Notes: generated by a model from the sequence alone, not told the origin. DNA of 64,000 nt from Prevotella melaninogenica (GCF_018127925.1 NZ_CP072348.1:1160001-1224000), one strand, 5' to 3'. Positions 37,143 through 47,304 are shown, counted from the stretch's first letter. Numbers and translations are program-made.

Positions 37143-38585
37143 ATGGAAAAAGAAACACTCAAGGAGAAAACAGCCAAAGGACTCTTTTGGGGTGCATTGA
37201 ACAATGGTACGATGCAACTGCTGAATATTGTAATTGGAATCTTTTTGGCACGTCTGCTCACACCAACCGACTATGGATTGGTGGGAATGTTGGCTGTTTT
37301 TACAGCGATTGCAGGGGCATTGCAGGAAAGTGGATTTACTACTGCACTTGCCAATATGGAGCGTCCAACGGATAATGATTATAATTCAGTCTTTTGGTTT
37401 AGTGCTATAATGGGTTGGATTTCATATATAGTCCTCTTCTTTTCAGCCCCTCTGATTGCAGCTTTCTTTCATCATTCAGAGCTTATCAGTCTATCCCGTT
37501 TCATCTTTGCATCACTGCTTTTTTCGTCTTTAGGTACTGCCCCATCGGCTTATCTTTTTAAAAACATGATGGTCAAAGAGACAGCTTTGCTGCGTATCAC
37601 CAGCCTTATTGTTTCGGGTGTGGTAGGAATCATCTTAGCATTAAAGGGTTATGCTTATTGGAGTTTGGCTTGGCAGCAGGTGCTTTATATTAGTCTTACA
37701 AGTCTGTGGCGTTTCTTTATTATTCCTTGGCGCCCCTCTTTTCACATCGACTTTACCCCTGTAAAGAAGATGTTTTCCTTTAGTTATAAGATTCTTGTGA
37801 CGACGATTGTCAATACAATTAGTCAGAATATTCTAACCTTTATCTTCGGTCGTTTATACTCAGCAAAGGTGGTGGGAAACTTCTCTCAAGCCTTCAAGTG
37901 GGACACAATGGCAAGCACATTTGTATCAGGAACAGTGTCACAAGTAGCGCAACCAGTATTGGTAGAGGTGAATAATGACGTCAAAAGGCAAGTAAATGTG
38001 TTTAGAAAAATGATGCGTTTTACTGCCTTTTTGGTCTTTCCCGCTATGTTCGGATTAGCGATGATATCGCACGAATTTATCATTCTTCTTATATCAGATA
38101 AATGGATAGAGAGTATTCCTTTGTTGCGTATTCTTTGTATTAGCGGTGCCTTCCTACCCTTTTATACAATGTATCAAAACCTCATCCTTAGCCGTGGTAA
38201 GTCTGCTGTTTACATGTGGTGTACGGTCTTATTAATCGTAGCACAGGTAGGACTCATTGTCCTTTGTTACCAACAAGGAATCGTCTTCATGGTGAGTGTC
38301 TATACAGCTATTACTGTCCTTTGGTTGGGTGTGTGGCAGTTCTTTGCACATAAAGAGATTGGCATACGCTTCATAGATATCCTTAAGGATATTTACCCTT
38401 ATCTATTAACATCTGTTGCGGTAATGATTTCAACCTATCTCATTACCTTATGGATACAGAATCTTCTACTTCTATTATTGACGAGAGTCGTCTTGGCAGC
38501 CCTACTCTATTATATCGTTATGAAGTGGGGAGGTTCGCAAACACTAAAGGAGTGTCTCAATTACTTTCATCGTAAGAAAGGGTAA
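37143..38585 (+). CDS. Polysaccharide flippase, Wzx-like (MOP superfamily)
   Basis: 480 residues with about 12-14 membrane helices. The N-terminus KGLFWGALNNGTMQLLNIVI and LLTPTDYGLVGMLAVFTAIA are typical of lipopolysaccharide/exopolysaccharide flippases. It should flip an undecaprenyl-linked glycan across the inner membrane. It is convergent with the GT2 gene, whose stop is only 11 nt away. Confidence 0.9.
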   Translation: MEKETLKEKTAKGLFWGALNNGTMQLLNIVIGIFLARLLTPTDYGLVGMLAVFTAIAGALQESGFTTALANMERPTDNDYNSVFWFSAIMGWISYIVLFFSAPLIAAFFHHSELISLSRFIFASLLFSSLGTAPSAYLFKNMMVKETALLRITSLIVSGVVGIILALKGYAYWSLAWQQVLYISLTSLWRFFIIPWRPSFHIDFTPVKKMFSFSYKILVTTIVNTISQNILTFIFGRLYSAKVVGNFSQAFKWDTMASTFVSGTVSQVAQPVLVEVNNDVKRQVNVFRKMMRFTAFLVFPAMFGLAMISHEFIILLISDKWIESIPLLRILCISGAFLPFYTMYQNLILSRGKSAVYMWCTVLLIVAQVGLIVLCYQQGIVFMVSVYTAITVLWLGVWQFFAHKEIGIRFIDILKDIYPYLLTSVAVMISTYLITLWIQNLLLLLLTRVVLAALLYYIVMKWGGSQTLKECLNYFHRKKG

Positions 38586-38596
38586 TAGCCTTAATC

Positions 38597-39559
38597 TTAG
38601 TGGTACATGTACAACTGCATGATAGGATAAAGCATAGCACGAAGTAGCTTAATAGGTCCACCACCTGATGTATGAAAGAGCTTCTTATAGTTCTTCGTTA
38701 GTAGATATTGTAAACGTAAGAAAGCAAAGACACCCTGCTTGGTCTCCATTCGCATTGCTTCGCGGGCATCGATGAAATCGGCTATATTTGAATGTAAGCC
38801 CTCCATCAATATGAGCTTACCTTGAAAGATGGGGACAACCTTCTTGCGTATCTCTTTATAATGGTTCAGACCCCACGTTAGTTCAGTGAGAGCGTTCCTC
38901 CATGAGGGCAGACTACTACTATAATCATTGTAAGTAGTAGCCTCTGCATGGCGTCGGAAGTTTACTAAAACCTTATTACAATACACGATACTATCGTAGG
39001 ATGCGGCAATAATACTCAACACGGCATCGTAAAGAGTGACCTTAAAAATAGGACTCTCAATGGGTGGTAGGAGATTAATCAATGCTCGCTTACATAATAA
39101 GGTGTGGCCCGGTAGACCTAAAAACATCATTCGAAAGATATTCACATTGCGTGGTCTGTTGTCGAAATAAGCAAAGGAACCATCTGTCGAGAAGGGTCGT
39201 GAGTGTCCACTACATAGCAGCTTATCTCCTATACAACGTATCTGTGTCTCTATCTTATCCCTCTCCCAGATATCATCTTGGTCGGAGATGGCAATGTAAT
39301 CACCTGTTGCACGATGCAATGCAGAAAGGAAATTCGCATTAACACCATGTTCACCTTCATTCTTAAAAGTACGAATAACAGTATGTTTTGACGCATACGC
39401 TTGTAGTATCTCCCATGTATGATCCGTCGAACCATCATCTTGAATGATAATCTCATGGATAGGATAAGACTGAGTGAGCAGTGAGTCTATCTGCTCCCTC
39501 ACGTATTTCTCACCGTTGTAAGTACAGAGGACTATTGATACTGAGGCTTTGTTTTCCAT
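38597..39559 (-). CDS. Glycosyltransferase family 2
   Basis: 320 residues. GT-A fold: SIVLCTYNGEKYVREQIDSL, DDGSTDHTWEIL, ISDQDDIWERDKIE (DxD-like) and a C-terminal membrane-associated part. Resembles rhamnosyltransferase-type GT2 enzymes. It probably adds a sugar to the surface glycan exported by the adjacent flippase. Confidence 0.9.
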   Translation of the reverse strand: MENKASVSIVLCTYNGEKYVREQIDSLLTQSYPIHEIIIQDDGSTDHTWEILQAYASKHTVIRTFKNEGEHGVNANFLSALHRATGDYIAISDQDDIWERDKIETQIRCIGDKLLCSGHSRPFSTDGSFAYFDNRPRNVNIFRMMFLGLPGHTLLCKRALINLLPPIESPIFKVTLYDAVLSIIAASYDSIVYCNKVLVNFRRHAEATTYNDYSSSLPSWRNALTELTWGLNHYKEIRKKVVPIFQGKLILMEGLHSNIADFIDAREAMRMETKQGVFAFLRLQYLLTKNYKKLFHTSGGGPIKLLRAMLYPIMQLYMYH

Positions 39560-39566
39560 AACTTTA

Positions 39567-40985
39567 CTATAGTGTGAAGATAATTAGAGCACTGTTATAA
39601 ACAATGAGATAGAGAGCTATCAAGGCTGTCAATAGGGTGATAGCATGCCTAATCCCACCTTTCATTGACTTTATCAGACAACCTATACACAACGGTATGA
39701 CGTAAGCCCAATGCGCAGTCATTATATATACCTCGTTAATACCAAACCCTAAGCCTATATGAAGTATCATGTCAAGGGCGAAGAATGACAAACACATCCA
39801 CATCAGCTTACTACGTTTACCAGCCCAGATTCCGCCTAAAAAGAGTAAGACGATAAGACCTTCAACAATATAGTTTACGACCCAGTTATAACTAACGAAG
39901 ACTGGGCGATCGCGAATAACATCACATAGCGTATACTTCTGGTGCAACTGTATTGACTCACCAAAGAGGTTCTCAACGAGTGTCTCACAGCGAGAAGTAG
40001 TCACATCTGTCCAGTTCAAGAACGGTTGTTTACTCACTGGCGTACCAGAATGAGCATATTGTGGTGCGCTATACTTTGCCTTCAGCTGTGCCTTTCGGTG
40101 TTTTTTCCATAGTAACGCAAAACCTTCTTTCTGCTGTTTACTATCTTTAAGATGCGTAGTATCGCTGAACTCTTTCCACATCTTGGTCTTCTCATCCTTT
40201 ACAGCTTTCTTTTCGTGTGCCTTTCGTGTATTGACACTATCAGCAACGAACGTTTTGTACTCCCAAAGACCAAAGCTCCAGATTGCTACGGAAGGTAAGA
40301 TGACAACAAAAATGAGGTTCTTAGGATGAAAGAAACGCTTTCCCTTTGAGAAAAAATCAGCTAATAACACCTTTAACCCATTATTAAGTGATACGCCAGC
40401 AGTAAGGATAAAGAAGACAATCGACTGCCATTTTTTCAAGGGTTTATGCTCTGCCATCTGCTTACCTGTCACATAAATCACTAAGAGAATAAGAAATAAC
40501 GACAAGATGAAATGGTCGGGTGAGATAGCTGCTAATAGTACGTAAGCGAAGGAGAAGAGTAAAAAAGCGAGCACAGAAGACTCTCGTTGCGAGAGATGAA
40601 GGAGCTCTCTTCCTATTCGCATCATTAAAAGGAACGCATAAAGGGAACTGATGAGAAGGACGATAGCAACCAAGAACTGTACACAGTTAATGCCCAATAA
40701 GCTCATTAATCCCTGATTAATAAGATAGATCGGATAGTAGAAAAAAGCCAACAAAGGGTGTCTATGCACATCGTAGGCTGTTGTCCAGTCGGTAACAACG
40801 CAATAAGTGAGTGGGTCGAAACCTGACACATGGAACCAATCGAGGAAGTTTTTCCGATAATCCCTTGATATTCTTGAGAACACCGAATAGTAAGGAATAA
40901 TCACTGTGGCGTGCATGATGAGCTGCCACAGGAGGAATAAACAAACCGAAAGGCGCTCGTCTTTTCTTATTTTAATAAACTTCAT
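39567..40985 (-). CDS. Polytopic membrane protein, paralogue 1 (possibly DUF6080)
   Basis: About 472 residues from the ATG at 40985 (40991 possible). About 10 membrane helices with a basic cytoplasmic or periplasmic loop at about 250-320. It shares with the next gene HPLLAFFYYPIYL/HPLYLTFLYPLYL, PDHFILSL/PDHFVISL, NNGLKVLLA/SNGVKTLLA, NLFGESIQLHQ and GLGFGINEVYIMT. The fold resembles membrane glycosyltransferase or mannosyltransferase-like proteins. I think the family is DUF6080 but cannot confirm it. Confidence 0.7.
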   Translation of the reverse strand: MKFIKIRKDERLSVCLFLLWQLIMHATVIIPYYSVFSRISRDYRKNFLDWFHVSGFDPLTYCVVTDWTTAYDVHRHPLLAFFYYPIYLINQGLMSLLGINCVQFLVAIVLLISSLYAFLLMMRIGRELLHLSQRESSVLAFLLFSFAYVLLAAISPDHFILSLFLILLVIYVTGKQMAEHKPLKKWQSIVFFILTAGVSLNNGLKVLLADFFSKGKRFFHPKNLIFVVILPSVAIWSFGLWEYKTFVADSVNTRKAHEKKAVKDEKTKMWKEFSDTTHLKDSKQQKEGFALLWKKHRKAQLKAKYSAPQYAHSGTPVSKQPFLNWTDVTTSRCETLVENLFGESIQLHQKYTLCDVIRDRPVFVSYNWVVNYIVEGLIVLLFLGGIWAGKRSKLMWMCLSFFALDMILHIGLGFGINEVYIMTAHWAYVIPLCIGCLIKSMKGGIRHAITLLTALIALYLIVYNSALIIFTL

Positions 40986-41008
40986 CCACATAGCTTACGA
41001 CATTAAGC

Positions 41009-42358
41009 TTACGACATTAAGTAATAGACTGTCTGTCCTGCATTGTAAATCCAAAGGTAGATGGTTAGCATAATTAACGCCACGCGCATCAATTTTAGCC
41101 ATTTCATCGACAATCGTTTCAGTAAATAACCATAGGAGATGGGGATAATGAATGCCCATCCTGAAGTCATTATATACACTTCAGTGACGGCAAATCCGAG
41201 GATGAGATGCAAGGTGAGGTCACAAGCAAACCAAGCTAAAAGCATTTTAAAGAACCGTTGCTTATAGCTAAACACTATACCTACTATAAATAAGAGGACA
41301 ATAAAAGCCTCGATGAAATAGTTCAAACTCCAGTTGTATTCCACGAAGATGGGACGTTCCCACGAAACATCCTTTAATAACGAACGCTGATGAAGCTGAA
41401 TAGACTCGCCAAAAAAGTTCTCTACGATGGTCGGAACACGTGGTGTAGAGACATCCATCAACTTTGTTATCACCCCTTCTCCTACAGGCTGACCGAGGTG
41501 TGTTCGCTGCCATTCATCCCTTTGTTTCTTGTGTTCGAGCACCTTCTGCGGGTTCTTCTTCAGTGTTTCGCTTTCGATATGACGCACAACTGCTTGCTGT
41601 GGAACCTCCAAAAGATAATATTGAGACTGTTGAATACCGAGCAACAAGAGCAATGGCAGGACTACTCCGATAGAAATAAACTTACAGGTAAATACCTTCT
41701 TTCCATTGGTAAACAAACCTGCTAACAGGGTCTTCACCCCATTTGAAGTTGCCATTCCTGCCGTGAAGAAGGTTAGAACTAACGATTGCCAAGCTGTTAG
41801 TAATTGTCCTTTCTTCATCTTCTTTCCCGTGATGTAGAGTGTCAGAGAGAGGAGCATCAGGGAGATAACAAAATGATCGGGCACCATGGTTGGGATGAGT
41901 ACGTGTCCAAAAGAGAATAACAACAAGGTAAGTAGTCTTGCATCTTTCCGCCTCAACTCCAATACTTCACGGAAAACACGGTACATAAAGAGAACTGCAT
42001 AGAATGCCGAAAAGACAATGATAACAGCCATGAAATACACAGCAAAGTTGTATCCTACATTTTGTATGAGCCAATCATTGAGCAGATAGAGCGGATAAAG
42101 AAAAGTAAGATACAACGGATGACGCGAGGTAACAAAGTGAATACGACCTCCCGAAATCATTATCCACGACCAGCAATCATAGCCTGACATACGAAAATTC
42201 TTGGTAAAGATACTCCAAAATCCTCCATGTGCATCCATAGTGTAGACGTGATAGTGGCTTGCTATCACCATCGCATTGAACGTAACAAAGACTGCTAACA
42301 TGGCAAAAGCCAGCCAGCGTTCTTCTTTCTTCACCTTGAAAATATCGAATATGTGCAT
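41009..42358 (-). CDS. Polytopic membrane protein, paralogue 2 (possibly DUF6080)
   Basis: 449 residues, about 10 helices, clearly a tandem paralogue of 39567-40985 with the same loop order (FGESIQLHQRSLLKDVSWER, PIFVEYNWSLNYFIEAFIVL). The two genes are 23 nt apart and co-directional. A membrane glycan-processing role is suggested by context only. Confidence 0.7.
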   Translation of the reverse strand: MHIFDIFKVKKEERWLAFAMLAVFVTFNAMVIASHYHVYTMDAHGGFWSIFTKNFRMSGYDCWSWIMISGGRIHFVTSRHPLYLTFLYPLYLLNDWLIQNVGYNFAVYFMAVIIVFSAFYAVLFMYRVFREVLELRRKDARLLTLLLFSFGHVLIPTMVPDHFVISLMLLSLTLYITGKKMKKGQLLTAWQSLVLTFFTAGMATSNGVKTLLAGLFTNGKKVFTCKFISIGVVLPLLLLLGIQQSQYYLLEVPQQAVVRHIESETLKKNPQKVLEHKKQRDEWQRTHLGQPVGEGVITKLMDVSTPRVPTIVENFFGESIQLHQRSLLKDVSWERPIFVEYNWSLNYFIEAFIVLLFIVGIVFSYKQRFFKMLLAWFACDLTLHLILGFAVTEVYIMTSGWAFIIPISYGYLLKRLSMKWLKLMRVALIMLTIYLWIYNAGQTVYYLMS

Positions 42359-42486
42359 TGAGTAGCTTTGGTTATTTGGTACAAAGGTACAAATTAAAGC
42401 ACATTTAACAAAGGAAATAAGGAGAAGAACTCGTTTTGCACGTAGCTATCTGCCTACTATTTCAACTTCTTTTCATGATAATAAAA

Positions 42487-43025
42487 GTTCTTCCGTTAAA
42501 CACGTAGATTGTTAACAGAATGAGTTTAATCCACATATATGGTATGATTACCTCCCAATTAGATGGTTTTAGAACGGGGGATAAACTACATGATAAACGT
42601 CATTAGGTACGAAGTCTATCTGTCTTCTACAAACAACTTATTCTCTTATTAATTGAAGTTTGTAAATTATTTTCGTGCAATTCAAAACCAATACATGCTC
42701 TTTTGGCTTCTAAAAGACGCCCAATTGACTTGCAGAAGATGCTCTTTTGAGGTCTAAGTAACGCCCTTTTGAAGTCCAATTAAGCACCTTTTATTTTGCT
42801 ACTTTATAACTAATTGATTTCCTTATGGTTACAAACCTGCCTCGTATATGTGTTTTTGCCGTTATTTATTGGTGTTTTATTTAAAATTATGTAATGATTT
42901 TTCAAACACTTATCTGCAGCTTTTCGAAATCTTGAAATGAAAAGATTTTCAATGAAAGCGGATGAAAATAGGATAGATAATTGACTGTCTTAGCTATATG
43001 TCTGTTTAATGAGGAACTTCTTTTC
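42487..43025 (+). mobile_element. MITE-like element, copy 2
   Basis: Begins GTTCTTCCGTTAAACACG and matches copies 1 and 3 throughout. The core array has units GCTCTTTTG/GCCCAATTG/GCTCTTTTG/GCCCTTTTG/GCACCTTTT starting at 42697, 42719, 42741, 42763 and 42784. The right terminal repeat is degenerate (TGTTTAATGAGGAAC). There is no gene in 42359-43090. Confidence 0.7.
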
Positions 43026-43090
43026 GTGAACAAAACAATTCTTTTCATGAAAACAAGCTGCGTCTGGGGCTTAATAAGGAGTATAACACC

Positions 43091-43480
43091 TTACTTCCTA
43101 TGTAAGAAAAAGCGCACTAAAAGGAAGTTGATCGGAACACAAATAGCGAACATAGGAATCAATGCTATCTGCTTGCTGAGACCTAAAAGAAGGAAGATTT
43201 TCAGGCAGAAACTTTGCAAAAGGAAGTTGATGATATGCGAAAAGATAAAGCCTACGCCTCGTTTGGTAGTCGACTTTACACGGAAGGTGTAACGTGTGGA
43301 AGCGATATAGTTGAATGTGAAGCTAACAAGGTAAGCAATGGTATTTGCGATGAGAGGCTGTAGCCAGCATATTAACAGCAAATATGTACCGTATTGTATG
43401 GCTGCAGCTGATGATCCAACGATGATAAAACGTACGATTTCACCGAGCTTTTTCTTGTTCTTTATTTCATTCTTCAGCAT
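43091..43480 (-). CDS. GtrA family membrane protein
   Basis: 129 residues from the ATG at 43480 (MLKNEIKNKKKLGEIVRF). A longer frame would overlap the HAD gene. Four helices with the GtrA pattern VRFIIVGSSAAAIQYGTYL, then VSFTFNYIASTRYTF. GtrA-like proteins support flipping of polyprenyl-linked sugars; the mycobacterial member of the decaprenyl-phospho-arabinose pathway is one. Here it follows a DPPR-synthase-like gene and a HAD phosphatase. Confidence 0.85.
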   Translation of the reverse strand: MLKNEIKNKKKLGEIVRFIIVGSSAAAIQYGTYLLLICWLQPLIANTIAYLVSFTFNYIASTRYTFRVKSTTKRGVGFIFSHIINFLLQSFCLKIFLLLGLSKQIALIPMFAICVPINFLLVRFFLHRK

Positions 43481-43481
43481 G

Positions 43482-44087
43482 CTATTTCTTATTTCTGAAA
43501 GGTTTGTAAAAGCCTTTGTCTGCAAAGTCAAGTAGTTCTTTGTCGCCTCTACTATCTCCAAAGGCGATTAAGTCGTAGGCTTCACGATGTGGATAAAGTG
43601 CCGTGAGGCGATTCACCTTTTCCTGTCCATAGCAGTTTTTAGTGGTAAATTGTCCTGTTAGACGACCTCCCTTTGTTTCTATCTGCGTCCCTAATACCTG
43701 TATATTTTTATCGATTTCATCGAAAAAAGGTCGTACCCAGTTGTCAATGCTTGCGCTGACGATAAGTACAGTGGCTTGTTCTTCTTCGATAGCCTGTCTT
43801 ACTTTCTCTATTCCTGCAGGGCGAAGTAGGTGTTTATTTTGCTCTGCAAAGTGTGTACAAAGTGCGTTGAAATCGTCAATATTCATCCCTTTGAAGAAGT
43901 AAGAAAAAACCAGCTGCTTTGCCTTCCAGTTAGGATAAAGATGCAGTTTCATCAGTAGAAGGAGGGGTGAAAAGAGTAGAAAACCACGAAACATTTGTCC
44001 GCTTCCTTTTGCAAAGCGGATAAATTCAAGGAGAGTATCCTTAGTAGTCAGTGTGCCATCGAAGTCGAAAGCATATATCTTTCTCAT
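43482..44087 (-). CDS. HAD-IB family phosphatase
   Basis: 201 residues. Motif I DFDGTLT at residues 7-13, a cap with KLHLYPNWKAKQLVF, motif II VSAS, and motif III/IV GDSRGDKELLDFAD. Placed between a decaprenyl-phosphate phosphoribosyltransferase and a GtrA protein with 3-nt spacing, it is a good candidate for removing the 5-phosphate from polyprenyl-phosphoryl-ribose 5-phosphate. That role is inference. Confidence 0.88.
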   Translation of the reverse strand: MRKIYAFDFDGTLTTKDTLLEFIRFAKGSGQMFRGFLLFSPLLLLMKLHLYPNWKAKQLVFSYFFKGMNIDDFNALCTHFAEQNKHLLRPAGIEKVRQAIEEEQATVLIVSASIDNWVRPFFDEIDKNIQVLGTQIETKGGRLTGQFTTKNCYGQEKVNRLTALYPHREAYDLIAFGDSRGDKELLDFADKGFYKPFRNKK

Positions 44088-44090
44088 GTC

Positions 44091-44981
44091 CTATTGGATA
44101 TTCTTAAGTACGTAGATAATGAAAAGGAAAGCAAGTCCGAAGGCTAAGACGATGAGCTGCATAAAACGGTCGTGTATCATCACCTTCGTTGGGTCACCAC
44201 TCTTCTTGTCGACAACTGATATTTGGATATAACGTAGTAGCCCCAAAAGTACAAAGACACTGGTCAGATAAAGGTGATCCGTGTGGAAATTTGCAATGGT
44301 TTCAGGACTTACTGTGTACATAATGTAGCACACGAGGGTGACACTCGCTGTAATCGTAATGGCTTGATTGATAAACGTAAGATTATAACGAATCGTGTTC
44401 TGGCGAGGTGCATGGCCAGTCTCGTTCATCCTCACAACATCGTCACGGCGTTTTGCAAAGGACAAGAAGAGCATTAACAAGAATGTCATCAAAACAATCC
44501 ACTTACTCAGATGTATGTCTGTTGCATATCCTCCGGCAAGGATACGAAGTACAAATCCGAAGGCAATAACACACACGTCAATGATTGCATAACGCTTCAA
44601 GCGGAGACAATAACCTATATTTAACAGCCAATAGAAGATGATTACACTGGCTGTTTCTACCTGACGTGTATGCAACAAAAAGGTCGAATTCATCGACAGA
44701 ACAAACATCAATCCCATCAATATATAGCCCTGTGTAATGCTAACAGCCCCCGATGCCATTGGACGATGACATTTCACTGGGTGCTGACGGTCATCATGAA
44801 CATCGACTATGTCGTTCAGACAATAGATTGACGAGGCCGTCAGACTAAATGACAGGGCTGTGATTAACCCTGCATAAACCGCCTCCCATTGCAGTAAAGC
44901 ACCTCCAAAGAAGACTGGAAGGAAGACGATAAGATTCTTAATCCATTGATGTGGACGTATTAACAGTATAAGGTTCTTCAT
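44091..44981 (-). CDS. Decaprenyl-phosphate phosphoribosyltransferase-like (UbiA superfamily)
   Basis: 296 residues, about 9 helices. The first Asp-rich motif NDIVDVHDDRQHPVKCHRP is the DPPR synthase version of the UbiA motif. The second region is YCLRLKRYAIIDVCVIAFGF with LRILAGG and FAKRRDD. The expected reaction is transfer of ribose 5-phosphate from PRPP to a polyprenyl phosphate in the inner membrane. The gene overlaps the upstream acyltransferase stop by 4 nt. Confidence 0.88.
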   Translation of the reverse strand: MKNLILLIRPHQWIKNLIVFLPVFFGGALLQWEAVYAGLITALSFSLTASSIYCLNDIVDVHDDRQHPVKCHRPMASGAVSITQGYILMGLMFVLSMNSTFLLHTRQVETASVIIFYWLLNIGYCLRLKRYAIIDVCVIAFGFVLRILAGGYATDIHLSKWIVLMTFLLMLFLSFAKRRDDVVRMNETGHAPRQNTIRYNLTFINQAITITASVTLVCYIMYTVSPETIANFHTDHLYLTSVFVLLGLLRYIQISVVDKKSGDPTKVMIHDRFMQLIVLAFGLAFLFIIYVLKNIQ

Positions 44982-46003
44982 TTTATTCTATTCTCTATGG
45001 GCGTTATAATCCCTTTAATTACAGTTTGTAAGAGCCATGCAAATATCAGACTGATGACAATCGTCACAGCAAACTTATGCCAATAAGACCAATCAGTCTG
45101 CTCAAGATAATCGAGTACGAAGTGGGAATGTATCAAATAAAGTTCCAAACTCAATGCACCAAAGACTTTTAGAATTTTGTTGATATACTTTGGTGTATGA
45201 CGAAGGACTTGATTGAAGAGGATAATCGATGTAAACGTAAGGGGGATATAAAGCATACGTTCAAGGAATAAGGGGAACTGTCCGTGCTTCTCTTGTTCAA
45301 GAAACAGACAAGAGGAAAGGGCGATAACGAATGTTATCACTATCATCCAAATAGCCGAACCACCCACTGTTTCTTTCCGTTTCACCGCCTCTGCAATGTT
45401 AATACCTATAAAGAAGATGGGTGCACGGCTCCAAAATATCTCTAAATGACCTACTACTTCATGCAGTGGGGTAATATATTCGACCACAACACACCACATT
45501 ATCATGATAACAGGAGTCCAACGATAAATAGGATTCTTGGCAATAAGCATCATATAAAAAGGACTCACAAGATAGAAAACCATGATAGCAGGGATATACC
45601 AGAACGTTAGTTCATTGTGCATCCAGAAGTCCCAGTTAATCGTTATATCCCCGATGAGATCGACGATATTCATACTGTGCCCGCTATGTCCTGTGAGATT
45701 GATGTTAAGGAAATCTGGTATATAGTAGAGACAGGCCATGAAGAGCCAAGTAGGATAGACACGTAAGAAACGTCGAAGATAAAACTTTCGCAGCGAAGGG
45801 TGCTTTGTCCAAGAGAACCACAAGCCCATACCGCTCAAGAAGAGGAAGAAGTCTACACCGATGTTGCCCATTCTCTTCAAGCCAAAGAAGGCATCTTCAC
45901 GTGGCAGTCCCACATGAAAAAGAATAACGAAGATGATGGCAAAACCCATCAACTCTCCTCGGTAACGGCTTATATCAGCTAATTCAATGCTTCTTATCTT
46001 CAT
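44978..46003 (-). CDS. Acyltransferase family 3 membrane protein
   Basis: 341 residues, about 10 helices. The N-terminus GFAIIFVILFHVG (catalytic-type His), FFLFLSGMGLWFSWTKHPS, FYLRRFLRVYP and C-terminal LSLELYLIHSHFVLDYL fit OafA/NodX-type acyltransferases, which O-acylate surface glycans using acyl-CoA. Confidence 0.87.
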   Translation of the reverse strand: MKIRSIELADISRYRGELMGFAIIFVILFHVGLPREDAFFGLKRMGNIGVDFFLFLSGMGLWFSWTKHPSLRKFYLRRFLRVYPTWLFMACLYYIPDFLNINLTGHSGHSMNIVDLIGDITINWDFWMHNELTFWYIPAIMVFYLVSPFYMMLIAKNPIYRWTPVIMIMWCVVVEYITPLHEVVGHLEIFWSRAPIFFIGINIAEAVKRKETVGGSAIWMIVITFVIALSSCLFLEQEKHGQFPLFLERMLYIPLTFTSIILFNQVLRHTPKYINKILKVFGALSLELYLIHSHFVLDYLEQTDWSYWHKFAVTIVISLIFAWLLQTVIKGIITPIENRIK

Positions 46004-46038
46004 TTATTGCGATGAAATCGTATATTTATAAGATTCCT

Positions 46039-47208
46039 TTACTTTAACTTTGGACTCGGTATCTTCTTCATTAACTCTTTGAACAGCCATGCTAAACAAA
46101 GCGACGAGATAACGTAAAGGAGGAGTCCCGTCCAATACTCTCCCCCTCGAGAGATTGGAATAAATATCTTTCTTGTGATAGGATGACAAACGAAAAGGGC
46201 TGCTGAGATGCTGCCAACCCACGAGAGAACACTCATAACAGAGAAGTACTTATTGCCAACTACACCATCTATCCAACTGAGTAATCTCACGAAAGTAATA
46301 GCGGCAACACATATTACAAGTGGTACAAAATACCATGTTATATAGCTGAAACTCATCAGTAGTATGGCAAATAACGAAAGAACAAAGACGACAAGGTTTG
46401 TAGCAGTCGTCCAGGCGTGTGCGTATCTCGCATAAAGTACACCAAAACCAAATGGCAGCATACCACCGATAAAGTTATATCTCCAGCGGTTCAAAGCCTC
46501 ACTCTCTGGTTCACAAGATAACTGTATAGCAAAGCAAAGCACTATCAACACAACATTCCACGCCCAATGTCGACGATAGAGAAAGAGTCGATACACGATA
46601 TACAACTGTATCATAAGCCCAAAGAACCAGTAAGGACCAGGCCAAATAATATCGTCAGGATTGGGAAGAAGATTATTAAAAAGTCCCATTTGACCGATAA
46701 TATCCATCACATGATAATCGTGGGGAGCGTCTGTAATAGCGTCAACCATTGTAAAAGCCACAAAGCCAACTATCATCATACGGAAAAGTTTTACCCAATG
46801 ATACTTGATAAAACCAAAGACTGGAAGACTTGGTTGTGTCTGCAGCATACTTGTTGGCACTATTGGCTGTTGCTTCTCGTGCTTCATCGTCAAGCCGTAT
46901 GCTGATAAAAAGAGGAATACAGGTACTCCATAATGCCCAAAGAACGATAGAATATGGAAGAAGAACAATTCGTTCCAGGATCCCTGTAACACTTGATAGA
47001 GTTTGTCTACATTACGTTGGAAATACTGGTATTCGTTCTCCTTTACCACTGGTCGCAACCAATGGCAGTAATTATGTAGGAAGATTCCGATAATAGCAAG
47101 CCCTCTCAACGCATCACACTCTACCCGTGTAAGCAACGCTTCTCGGCGTTCTTTCGTCTGTTTTGGTACGGAATGTTCTGTATATGTATTCTTTTCCTTA
47201 TTCAACAT
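46039..47208 (-). CDS. Acyltransferase family 3 membrane protein
   Basis: 389 residues, about 10 helices. CDALRGLAIIGIFLHNYCHW near residue 30, VPVFLFLSAYGLTMKHE, and IWPGPYWFFGLMIQLYIVYR. The same family as the next gene downstream but not a close paralogue. Probably also a surface glycan O-acyltransferase. Confidence 0.85.
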   Translation of the reverse strand: MLNKEKNTYTEHSVPKQTKERREALLTRVECDALRGLAIIGIFLHNYCHWLRPVVKENEYQYFQRNVDKLYQVLQGSWNELFFFHILSFFGHYGVPVFLFLSAYGLTMKHEKQQPIVPTSMLQTQPSLPVFGFIKYHWVKLFRMMIVGFVAFTMVDAITDAPHDYHVMDIIGQMGLFNNLLPNPDDIIWPGPYWFFGLMIQLYIVYRLFLYRRHWAWNVVLIVLCFAIQLSCEPESEALNRWRYNFIGGMLPFGFGVLYARYAHAWTTATNLVVFVLSLFAILLMSFSYITWYFVPLVICVAAITFVRLLSWIDGVVGNKYFSVMSVLSWVGSISAALFVCHPITRKIFIPISRGGEYWTGLLLYVISSLCLAWLFKELMKKIPSPKLK

Positions 47209-47304
47209 CCTAACTTTAATGATTGATTTTGTCCTTTTTAAGCGTTTCTTTATACTGCTCTAATTCTTCTCTCTGCGTCCAGTAGCCACCTTGGAAGCTG
47301 TCTT

